Positions 1 to 4,460 of a DNA stretch of 9,006 nucleotides are shown here, piece by piece. This DNA comes from JBAZYZ01 sp964361185 (GTDB lineage Bacteria; Patescibacteriota; Minisyncoccia; Phycocordibacterales; VMEP01), in NCBI GenBank assembly GCA_964361185.1, contig CAYHZS010000034.1, forward strand, positions 1 through 9,006, in the 5' to 3' direction. The notes beneath the pieces are model-generated. The model saw only the letters and a program-made list of their open reading frames with translations. It searched no databases and had not been told where the DNA came from. Position 1 is the first letter of the stretch, and each line of letters opens with the position of its first letter. The position numbers and the translations under genes are program-made.

Positions 1-1
1 G

Positions 2-76
2 TATGAGAGAGGGGATTTCGAATTTTATGAACTTATAAAAAGTAAGATTATAGATGAACGACTTTTATTCCCATAA
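2..76 (+). CDS. Possible 3' end of a truncated upstream gene
   Basis: From position 2 one plus-strand frame stays open for 24 codons to a TAA at 74-76. The peptide ends in charged and aromatic residues, with a final stretch reading KSKIIDERLLFP, which looks like a normal protein C-terminus. The other two plus frames stop earlier (TGA at 4-6 and TAA at 36-38). The fragment is too short to assign to a family. It may equally be a chance open frame. No strong terminator follows on the plus strand; only a weak CCCG/CGGG hairpin lies at 91-104. Confidence 0.4.
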   Translation, partial: YERGDFEFYELIKSKIIDERLLFP

Positions 77-207
77 TAAAAAGAAAGCCCCCCGCTTTAA
101 CGGGTCGCCATTCGGTAACCCAACGCGAGAGGACTTACTTCTTATATTTGCATGGTAACAGGTTTTTATATGAGTGTAAAGGTTATCCACAGGATGGAAA
201 AGACACC

Positions 208-290
208 TAATAACCCCCCCATCGTACTAATACCCCCCCATACGTAATCGCCACCCGTCTCTATGGTTGGAAGTAAGGTAATACCCCCAA
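208..290. repeat. Three TAATA-C(5-7) tract repeats
   Basis: Three copies of a motif TAATA(A)C5-7 lie at 208-222, 228-241 and 279-290. The first two are 20 nt apart and both end in CCCCCCCAT. A shorter C-run follows at 308-311. On the minus strand these are G-runs, but the loops between them are mostly longer than 7 nt, so a canonical intramolecular G-quadruplex is not predicted here. The function is unknown. Confidence 0.55.
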
Positions 291-344
291 CTTCGCATAT
301 AGGAACACCCCAAAAACGTGAAAAACACATAAAAAAACACAGAC

Positions 345-374
345 TTTCACGGTTATGTTGACAAAACCGTGAAA
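345..374. promoter_or_regulatory. Perfect 10-bp inverted repeat, probable operator of the Fic gene
   Basis: The arms are TTTCACGGTT (345-354) and AACCGTGAAA (365-374), separated by 10 nt, giving 20-nt centre-to-centre spacing suited to a dimeric DNA-binding protein. The -35 box TTGACA (358-363) lies in the spacer and the right arm fills the -35/-10 interval, so occupancy would block RNA polymerase. A third half-site, AAACGTGAAAA (314-324), differs from AACCGTGAAAA (365-375) at one base and sits 51 bp upstream in the same orientation. The binding protein is not known; the Fic protein itself, through its C-terminal helix-turn-helix-like region, is the obvious candidate by inference. Confidence 0.7.
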
Positions 375-385
375 ATAACTATACT
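358..385 (+). promoter_or_regulatory. Sigma-70-type promoter of the Fic gene, probably leaderless
   Basis: TTGACA (358-363), a 16-nt spacer, then TATACT (380-385): a perfect -35 and a 5/6 -10. The ATG at 394 is only 8 nt beyond the -10 box, so transcription would start at about 391-394, leaving no room for a ribosome binding site. No Shine-Dalgarno sequence is present. Confidence 0.75.
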
Positions 386-393
386 TATCACAT

Positions 394-1266
394 ATGGCAA
401 AGACACTGGCTGTATTAAGTAAAATTGGGGCGTTAAGGGAGAGGTACTATAAAGCATCTACCGGCAAAGATGCGCTTATTAAACATATATCTGAAGCTGA
501 AGTTGCTGAACAGGTGTACAACTCAAACGCCATTGAGAACAGTACTCTCACGCTCGAGGAGACGGAAAAAATACTCCTTCAGATTGACCTGGGCCGGTAT
601 ATCAGTGAACGGGAAATTTTTGAGGCGAAAAACCTTGCGCGGGTTGTTTCATATATAGACAAACGGGCCAAAGAACAGGAACTCACGCTCGATGTCATGT
701 TGTCATTGCACAAAATGCTTATCTCAAATATACGAGATGATATTGCCGGGAGATTTAGAAAGGACGATGAGTATGTTCGCGTGGGGAGCCATATCGCTCC
801 TGCCCCGAAAGAAATTTTGGAACGCCTAGAAAAAATGCTCGCGGAATACAATGCGGGCAGTCACGAAAGTATCGTAAAAAGAATCGCGAGATTACACCTT
901 GCGTTTGAATACACACACCCATTTATAGATGGGAATGGCCGCATTGGTCGCGTGCTTAACAATTACCTTTTGATCAGAGAGGGTTTTGTACCGATTAATA
1001 TCAAGTTTATAGACCGGGCAAAGTACTACGACGCGTTTAAAGAATTTGATGACAACGGTAGGACGGAAATAATGGAAGAAATCGTCGCAAAAGCTTTAAC
1101 CAATAGTTACTACAAGCGCCTCGCGTATTTGGAGGGCAAAAAAATCGTGACTTTAGCGGAGTATGCCAAATCTCGGAAAATCTCCCATTCAAACCTCATC
1201 AATAAGGCAACCAGACAGACAATTGAGGCTTTTCTGGAGAAAGGTGTTTGGAAAATAGGGGCTTAA
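394..1266 (+). CDS. Fic-family protein (probable AMP-transferase) with C-terminal helix-turn-helix-like region
   Basis: Fic enzymes usually transfer AMP from ATP to a hydroxyl side chain of a target protein. The complete core motif HPFIDGNGRIGR is at residues 175-186, with the catalytic His175, the metal and phosphate-binding residues and both arginines. Near the N-terminus SNAIEN (44-49) fits the inhibitory motif (S/T)xxxE(G/N), with Glu48 as the obstructing glutamate; this marks a class II, self-inhibited Fic protein. Residues about 249-290 (from KKIVTLAEYAKS to GVWKIG) resemble a small excisionase/MerR-like helix-turn-helix, as in Fic proteins with an added DNA-binding domain. The length, 290 aa, is ordinary for the family. 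No antitoxin gene adjoins it. Start: ATG at 394, placed 8 nt after the -10 box. Enzyme family is near certain; target, and DNA binding by the C-terminus, are inference. Confidence 0.93.
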   Translation: MAKTLAVLSKIGALRERYYKASTGKDALIKHISEAEVAEQVYNSNAIENSTLTLEETEKILLQIDLGRYISEREIFEAKNLARVVSYIDKRAKEQELTLDVMLSLHKMLISNIRDDIAGRFRKDDEYVRVGSHIAPAPKEILERLEKMLAEYNAGSHESIVKRIARLHLAFEYTHPFIDGNGRIGRVLNNYLLIREGFVPINIKFIDRAKYYDAFKEFDDNGRTEIMEEIVAKALTNSYYKRLAYLEGKKIVTLAEYAKSRKISHSNLINKATRQTIEAFLEKGVWKIGA

Positions 1267-1307
1267 CCCAAGGAAAAATATTTGTGACGACAATATCTGA
1301 ATTTTCA

Positions 1308-1331
1308 CCCCCCCTCCCCATTACTTCCCCC
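1308..1331 (-). other. Putative G-quadruplex motif on the minus strand
   Basis: The plus strand has C7 (1308-1314), C4 (1316-1319) and C5 (1327-1331). On the minus strand this reads G5-N7-G4-N1-G7; since the G7 run can supply two G-triplets, it satisfies G3+N1-7 four times. It lies 42 nt after the Fic stop codon and just ahead of the SWIB promoter. Folding is not demonstrated. Confidence 0.5.
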
Positions 1332-1334
1332 AAG

Positions 1335-1343
1335 TGCTATTAT
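1335..1343 (+). promoter_or_regulatory. Extended -10 element, candidate SWIB promoter
   Basis: TGCTATTAT matches an extended -10 (TGN followed by TATTAT, 5/6 to consensus). No recognisable -35 lies upstream, where the sequence is a C-tract. Transcription would start near 1350, giving a leader of about 110 nt before the ATG at 1461. Confidence 0.4.
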
Positions 1344-1410
1344 TAACCCGTTACCAAATTAACCGATTTAACCAACAAACCCGCCAAACTTTGCATCCCC
1401 CAAAATTTGC

Positions 1411-1441
1411 AAGGCAAACTTAGGAGGATAAGGCAAACTTA
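1411..1441 (+). repeat. Direct repeat AAGGCAAACTTA flanking an AGGAGG
   Basis: The 12-mer AAGGCAAACTTA occurs exactly at 1411-1422 and 1430-1441, 19 nt apart. The last A of the first copy starts an AGGAGG (1422-1427), a perfect Shine-Dalgarno core, but it lies 33 nt before the SWIB ATG, too far to serve it directly, and no start codon follows it in between. Confidence 0.6.
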
Positions 1442-1460
1442 AGCGGGCAAGCAAAAAAAT

Positions 1461-1718
1461 ATGGCAGAAAAGAAAGTCTCCGCGTTTATGAAACCCATGA
1501 AGATTAGCGATGAACTCGCGCTCGTAGTCGGCAAAGGCCCAATGCCCCGTTCCGAAGTCGTAAAAAAGCTCTGGGTTTATATCAAGAAAAATAATCTCCA
1601 GGACCCGAAGAATAAGCGGAACATTGACGCAGACGCTAATCTTAAGGCCGTTTTCGGCGGAAAAGGCACGGTCAATATGTTTGAAATGACCAAGCTTGTT
1701 TCCAAGCACCTTTCATAG
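1461..1718 (+). CDS. SWIB/MDM2 domain protein
   Basis: The 85-residue protein is essentially one SWIB domain. It shows the family's hallmark order: an N-terminal FMKPMKISDELALVVG block (9-24), then PRSEVVKKLWVYIKKNNLQDP (central, with the conserved LWxYIKxxNLQDP core), a NIDAD segment, a VFGG turn and a final VNMFEMTKLVSKHL helix. In eukaryotes SWIB belongs to chromatin-remodelling complexes and is related to the p53-binding domain of MDM2; in bacteria it occurs as small stand-alone proteins, notably in Chlamydiae, where a role in DNA compaction or gene control has been proposed. The Lys-rich N-terminus fits nucleic-acid association, but function here is inference. Start: only ATG at 1461 is possible, since an in-frame TAA lies at 1440-1442; no Shine-Dalgarno is at normal distance. 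It ends at a shared terminator with the convergent DoxX gene. Confidence 0.92.
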   Translation: MAEKKVSAFMKPMKISDELALVVGKGPMPRSEVVKKLWVYIKKNNLQDPKNKRNIDADANLKAVFGGKGTVNMFEMTKLVSKHLS

Positions 1719-1734
1719 TCATTCAGCTCCCAAC

Positions 1735-1763
1735 AAAAAACTGTCCGTGACGGACAGTTTTTT
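1735..1763. terminator. Bidirectional rho-independent terminator between SWIB and DoxX genes
   Basis: A perfect 13-bp stem, AAAAAACTGTCCG (1735-1747) with CGGACAGTTTTTT (1751-1763), closed by a 3-nt loop TGA. A T-run follows the GC-rich stem on both strands, so it can end transcription from either side. It lies 16 nt after the SWIB stop and 2 nt after the DoxX stop. Confidence 0.9.
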
Positions 1764-1765
1764 GT

Positions 1766-2170
1766 TTACAACGGCAGATCAAATGCCAGGAATCCGGCGC
1801 CGGTTACGGTAAGAGATATTGCCATGGTGAGAATGAGGACATAGTAGACCGCGCCATTGGGTAAAAGATCAGGCCGGCGAATTTTAATATAAAGAAAAAG
1901 GAGGGTTAACAGAGAGAGAACAATAGCGACCACCTGCGTGCCAAACCCGGCAATCAGGCAAATGCCGCCCAAAAGTTCCACGAGTCCAACGACTATTGAA
2001 AATACCCGAGGAGCGGGGAATCCCATTCCTTCAAAAATACGCGCGCATTCTTCGCGGTCGCGAAAAACTTTTACGAATCCGGCCAGGATGAAAAGAATCC
2101 CCAGTACAATCCGTATGATAAGCGGACCGGCTAAACCGTAGGCAAGAAGCATTGGAAAGGCGTTTAACAT
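1766..2170 (-). CDS. DoxX family membrane protein
   Basis: 134 residues, four hydrophobic segments, as expected for the small DoxX family. The first spans roughly residues 9-35 (RIVLGILFILAGFVKVF) and contains the family's LRIxxGxxFxxAGxxKxF-type pattern; a second around 57-78 contains GLVELLGGICLIAGF, the other conserved DoxX block; two more lie at about 79-93 and 107-129. DoxX proteins are integral membrane proteins; some members have been linked to thiosulfate:quinone oxidoreductase or to redox homeostasis, but for most, including this one, the substrate is unknown. The gene lies 27 nt behind the winged-helix-like gene on the same strand, but has its own extended -10 box, so it need not be co-transcribed. 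Start: ATG at 2170, 6 nt after that box, with no Shine-Dalgarno. Family assignment is strong. Confidence 0.88.
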   Translation of the reverse strand: MLNAFPMLLAYGLAGPLIIRIVLGILFILAGFVKVFRDREECARIFEGMGFPAPRVFSIVVGLVELLGGICLIAGFGTQVVAIVLSLLTLLFLYIKIRRPDLLPNGAVYYVLILTMAISLTVTGAGFLAFDLPL

Positions 2171-2176
2171 ATTGCT

Positions 2177-2185
2177 ATGATAGCA
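2177..2185 (-). promoter_or_regulatory. Extended -10 box for the DoxX gene, probably leaderless
   Basis: The minus strand reads TGCTATCAT (2185 to 2177), an extended -10 with TATCAT at 2182-2177. The ATG begins 6 nt later at 2170, the expected transcription start position. A weak TTTCAT at 2205-2200 sits 17 nt upstream. The element lies in the 27-nt gap after the preceding gene. Confidence 0.5.
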
Positions 2186-2197
2186 GATTATGAATCC

Positions 2198-3061
2198 TTA
2201 TGAAACATTTCCCAACCTTTCGGTTTTAGGAATATAAAAGTATTTGCGCAGGACCTTTTTAAACTTTTCTGCCTTATTTCTATCTCTTGAGATAGTCATT
2301 TTGCTCCGACCCTTACCATGAACAATTATTTTAAGCTGTTCTTTTGAAGCAGTGATATCCTTTTCAGTCTGCGCGTATAATTGCTTGATTTGTTCCGCCA
2401 GCGATGGGTCAATTCTGACTTCAATTATAAAATCGCCTACAGTATTTAAATAATAGTTGTTTTTTGGGAAGAGAGGACTGTCTGCCATGTAATATTGACT
2501 TTTGTTACCGTCAAAATCACCCGATACGGAGTGGTCAAGCGGGGTTTTGCCACCAACGGTAAGTAAAAATTGACGCTTCTGTGTAATAAGTTTTATACAT
2601 TCAAGTTCGCTTTCGCGTCGGGCAAGCAAGAACCATTCATGCGGGTTATATAGATAAACAGGTTCATTTAGATTGGGAAGTGTTTCGGAAAGAAGTACCA
2701 AAGCATGTCCCCAGAAAGTGTCGGTCTCGATAGGACTCGCAAACGAATAAGAGATTTTCTCTCCGTCCTTGAGGTTTAAGAAATTATCCCGACCGATGCC
2801 ATCTTCGGAGTAGTGTCGTTCAGCAGCTTTAAAAAATTGGTGCATCTTTTTTAGCCAACGGATATCAAATGACACCCTTTTATTGTGGATTACAATAATT
2901 TCCCCCCTTTTTAAACTACGCAAGGATGAATAAAAGCCCTGCTTTGTTGTTTTAGGCCTTATTTTACGGATGTTGCCTATTAGGGAGACAGTAGAGACGG
3001 GCCCATTCTGCAAGGATTGGCAGATAAGGTTTTCAATGGAATTTTCTTTACTCAAAAGCAT
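2198..3061 (-). CDS. Winged-helix-like protein of unknown function
   Basis: 287 residues with no enzyme motif recognised. Residues about 7-68 look like a winged helix-turn-helix: IENLICQSLQNGPVSTVSLI, a putative recognition helix around KTTKQGFYSSLRSLKRG (37-53), then a short beta wing EIIVIHNKRVSFD. After a basic helix (69-83) comes a mixed alpha/beta region of about 200 residues with recognisable blocks: VYLYNPHEWFLLAR (135-148), LLTVGGKTPLDHS (166-178), NNYYLNTVGDFIIEVRIDPSLAEQI (201-225) and a basic C-terminal segment KMTISRDRNKAEKFKKVLRKYF (254-275). These blocks look like those of uncharacterised CPR proteins, and the first is loosely reminiscent of phospholipase-D-like or TrmB-type sensor domains, but I cannot confirm either. 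A transcription regulator is the leading inference; an AbiEi-like protein is an alternative. Start ATG at 3061 follows its -10 box by 6 nt and has no Shine-Dalgarno. Confidence 0.75.
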   Translation of the reverse strand: MLLSKENSIENLICQSLQNGPVSTVSLIGNIRKIRPKTTKQGFYSSLRSLKRGEIIVIHNKRVSFDIRWLKKMHQFFKAAERHYSEDGIGRDNFLNLKDGEKISYSFASPIETDTFWGHALVLLSETLPNLNEPVYLYNPHEWFLLARRESELECIKLITQKRQFLLTVGGKTPLDHSVSGDFDGNKSQYYMADSPLFPKNNYYLNTVGDFIIEVRIDPSLAEQIKQLYAQTEKDITASKEQLKIIVHGKGRSKMTISRDRNKAEKFKKVLRKYFYIPKTERLGNVS

Positions 3062-3067
3062 GACATA

Positions 3068-3096
3068 AGTGTAGCAAAAATCAATAGTAAAGTAAA
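3068..3096 (-). promoter_or_regulatory. Promoter of the winged-helix-like gene, probably leaderless
   Basis: On the minus strand TTTACT (3096-3091), a 17-nt spacer and TACACT (3073-3068), preceded by TGC to make an extended -10. The ATG at 3061 lies 6 nt beyond, where transcription would begin. An inverted repeat AAGTAAA/TTTACTT (3090-3096 and 3104-3110, 7-nt gap) overlaps the -35 and could be an operator, possibly for the gene product itself. Confidence 0.6.
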
Positions 3097-3157
3097 TAGC
3101 TTCTTTACTTTTATATCAAAATAAGCTTTATTTTTGTGTTTTTGTCAACAAATAATA

Positions 3158-3163
3158 TATACT
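3158..3163 (+). promoter_or_regulatory. Candidate -10 box for the gene at 3219
   Basis: TATACT (3158-3163) matches the consensus at 5 of 6 positions. The best -35 is a poor TTGTGT at 3134-3139 with an 18-nt spacer. Transcription would start near 3170, giving a leader of about 50 nt that contains the Shine-Dalgarno at 3206-3213. Confidence 0.4.
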
Positions 3164-3205
3164 CCGATCAGTAATCATAAGTGTTTTTTGAAACAAAAAC
3201 TAACC

Positions 3206-3213
3206 AAAGGAGG
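3206..3213 (+). promoter_or_regulatory. Strong Shine-Dalgarno AAAGGAGG
   Basis: AAAGGAGG is 5 nt before the ATG at 3219 and fixes that start. It is the only full-strength, well-spaced Shine-Dalgarno in the window. Confidence 0.85.
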
Positions 3214-3218
3214 TTGTC

Positions 3219-3782
3219 ATGCCAAAAACTTTGCGGGTAGTAATGGTGATAGTGATATTTGGCGTTTTGGCTTTCAGTCTTGATTTCACCAAGATATACG
3301 AAAGGTGGGACGGAGTCTCGTTTGCGGGGAAAGGGGACACAGAGATTGCTTCATATATTGTCGGGGTTGCCCCAGAAATGAAACAACCCAGCCATCGTAC
3401 TGGGCCAGCTGCCCCCAGAAAATTTAAGGAAAAAGGTATTTCGAAAAGTGAAGATTACTCAACCCTTGGGGGAAAATTGTCTTCCTATATGCCACGTGAT
3501 TATCAAAGACTCGCCATCGGGGCACTCGAGAGAGCACTACACCATAGATTGCCAGAATTATACGAAGTGATTAGGTTTCAAGGCAGGATTGATCGCCTGG
3601 AGATCAGAATCTTTCTAGGAAAACCAGAATATTCCTCGGAGCCAATGGAGTGTCGGAAACTCATTCTGGATGTTTGGTTTTACAAAGACAAATATCTAAG
3701 TGGGATTCTATCCGAGGGAATTATCTGTATTGACTCGAGTACCAACCAATGGGTATTTACTGGGAGTGTAATTCCCGGTTGA
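3219..3782 (+). CDS. Secreted or membrane-anchored protein, possible surface-antigen-like C-terminal domain
   Basis: 187 residues. The N-terminus (MPKTLRVV, then a hydrophobic run at about 7-22) is a signal peptide or signal anchor; no lipobox Cys is present, so the rest should lie outside the membrane. Residues 30-85 are low in hydrophobics and probably flexible. The C-terminal part begins at a DYQRLAIGALERAL helix (94-107) and ends with GKPEYSSEPMECRKLILDVW (134-153) and GIICIDSSTNQWVF (167-180), with two cysteines (145, 170) and a final Trp178. The order helix-ALE, then ECR, Cys and W near the end resembles the C-terminal domain of 17-kDa surface antigens; this is a tentative reading from pattern alone. 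It diverges from the winged-helix-like gene and is followed by a terminator-like hairpin. Gene reality is well supported by its Shine-Dalgarno; function is unknown. Confidence 0.72.
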   Translation: MPKTLRVVMVIVIFGVLAFSLDFTKIYERWDGVSFAGKGDTEIASYIVGVAPEMKQPSHRTGPAAPRKFKEKGISKSEDYSTLGGKLSSYMPRDYQRLAIGALERALHHRLPELYEVIRFQGRIDRLEIRIFLGKPEYSSEPMECRKLILDVWFYKDKYLSGILSEGIICIDSSTNQWVFTGSVIPG

Positions 3783-3795
3783 TTTGTCGGCCCTT

Positions 3796-3828
3796 AGCCC
3801 TCGACGTTGTTCGGTCTGGGGCTTTTTT
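3796..3828 (+). terminator. Probable terminator after the gene at 3219
   Basis: AGCCC (3796-3800) can pair with GGGCT (3819-3823), with an inner CGA/TCG pairing (3802-3804 and 3811-3813) and an asymmetric bulge, followed by a run of six T (3823-3828). The stem is imperfect, so termination may be partial. It lies 13 nt after the stop codon and ends 18 nt before the next start. Confidence 0.55.
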
Positions 3829-3846
3829 GTATGCTATGGAGACACT

Positions 3847-4332
3847 GTGAATAAAAATTCCAAAAAAGAAACAGTTCTAGTGCTCCACGACATACGGAGC
3901 GTCCATAATGCCGGCGCTATTTTCCGCACGGCCGATGCGGTGGGCGTGTCAAAAATTTATCTTACCGGCTATACGCCGGCGCCGCTTGATAAATTCAAGC
4001 GAGAGAGAAGCGACATAGCCAAATCCGCGCTCGGGGCGGAGAAAAACATTCCATGGGAGCAGGTTAAGAATCCACTCCCGTTATTAAAACGCCTTAAGAA
4101 AGAAAAATTTTTCATTGTCGGACTTGAGCAGGACAAAAAATCTGTTGATTATAAAAAATTTACTCCGCGCAAAAAAACAGTATTAGTTCTTGGAAATGAG
4201 GTTAAGGGTATGAGCAAAAAATTACGCGACTCATGCGATGCGCTTATAGAAATTCCGATGCGAGGGGTGAAGGAATCGCTAAATGTGTCTGTCGCCGCAG
4301 GCGTCGCGCTTTACCGCTTGTTTGATAAATAA
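3847..4332 (+). CDS. SpoU/TrmH-family RNA 2'-O-methyltransferase
   Basis: A SPOUT-class methyltransferase that transfers a methyl group from S-adenosylmethionine to a ribose 2'-OH in tRNA or rRNA. All three family motifs are present: motif 1 with Asn21 and Arg27 in DIRSVHNAGAIFRTADAVGV (15-34), motif 2 VLVLGNEVKGM (112-122), and motif 3 IEIPMRGVKESLNVSVAAGVA (134-154), the last forming the knot and cofactor pocket. At 161 aa it is the minimal catalytic domain without the N-terminal L30-like or TrmH extensions, similar in size to TrmL-type enzymes; the exact target nucleotide cannot be told from sequence. Start: I choose GTG at 3847, preceded by GGAG (3838-3841) at 5-nt spacing. An upstream in-frame TTG at 3784 would place 21 unrelated residues across a terminator hairpin, so I reject it. 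Confidence 0.9.
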   Translation: MNKNSKKETVLVLHDIRSVHNAGAIFRTADAVGVSKIYLTGYTPAPLDKFKRERSDIAKSALGAEKNIPWEQVKNPLPLLKRLKKEKFFIVGLEQDKKSVDYKKFTPRKKTVLVLGNEVKGMSKKLRDSCDALIEIPMRGVKESLNVSVAAGVALYRLFDK

Positions 4333-4358
4333 TTAAAGAATTAGCGTTTTCTTTGTGT

Positions 4359-4402
4359 TTTCCTTGTACCCCTAATTCGTGCGAATTAGGGGTACAAGGA
4401 AA
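4359..4402. repeat. 44-nt near-perfect palindrome between convergent genes
   Basis: A perfect 21-bp stem: TTTCCTTGTACCCC with TAATTCG on the left (4359-4379) and its reverse complement on the right (4382-4402), separated by only TG. No T-run follows on either strand, so it lacks the form of a rho-independent terminator. It lies 26 nt past the methyltransferase stop and 54 nt past the end of the convergent lamin-tail gene. It could be an RNA-processing or transcript-end hairpin, a REP-like repeat or a protein-binding site. Confidence 0.85.
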
Positions 4403-4430
4403 GATGTTTCTTGGTCTTAATAATCTATCT

Positions 4431-4460
4431 AACTTCTAACCTCTAATTTACAACTTCTAA
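4431..4460. repeat. Dispersed degenerate repeat, copy A (lamin-tail gene end)
   Basis: A pyrimidine-rich 30-nt element on the plus strand beginning AACTTCTAACC. It matches copy B (6063-6091) at 23 of 29 positions without gaps. Its complement supplies the TAG stop codon (4459-4457) of the lamin-tail-like gene. Confidence 0.6.

Larger units (their letters stand above)
77..393. other. Gene-free region upstream of the Fic gene with C-tracts
   Basis: No convincing coding frame is seen in these 317 bases. They hold a weak hairpin (CCCG at 91-94, CGGG at 101-104), a GGGT/ACCC pairing at 102-121, one sequence matching the DnaA-box consensus (TTATCCACA, 183-191), and three related C-tract motifs: TAATA followed by A and seven C (208-222), TAATA with seven C (228-241) and TAATA with five C (279-290). 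The last 80 bases carry the Fic promoter and operator, listed separately. No riboswitch class was recognised. Confidence 0.6.

Noticed and set aside
91..121. tRNA or riboswitch in the region with GGGT/ACCC pairing
   Set aside because: No cloverleaf, TTCGA arm or known aptamer core is visible, and the pairings are only 4-5 bp.
183..191. Perfect DnaA-box consensus TTATCCACA upstream of the Fic gene
   Set aside because: It is a single copy, with no AT-rich unwinding region or dnaA/dnaN/gidA genes nearby. One 9-mer match is not enough to call a replication origin.
208..290. C-tract repeats as a CRISPR array or iterons
   Set aside because: The units are too short, the spacing is irregular (20 and 51 nt) and there are no cas or rep genes in the window.
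394..1266. Fic gene as the toxin of a classical Fic/antitoxin pair
   Set aside because: The inhibitory motif is inside the same protein (class II) and no small antitoxin gene lies next to it within the window.
1368..1709. Minus-strand open frame of 113 codons opposite the SWIB gene
   Set aside because: It lies antisense to a clearly recognisable SWIB domain and shows no domain of its own.
3143..3148. Minus-strand TTGACA as the -35 of the winged-helix-like gene
   Set aside because: The only -10-like sequences at 16-18 nt are poor (for example TTATTT), and a better-spaced extended -10 with TTTACT lies closer to the start codon.
3784..3846. TTG at 3784 as the start of the RNA methyltransferase
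   Set aside because: It would translate a terminator-like hairpin and T-run, lacks a ribosome binding site, and the added residues are unlike the family; GTG at 3847 has GGAG at the right distance.
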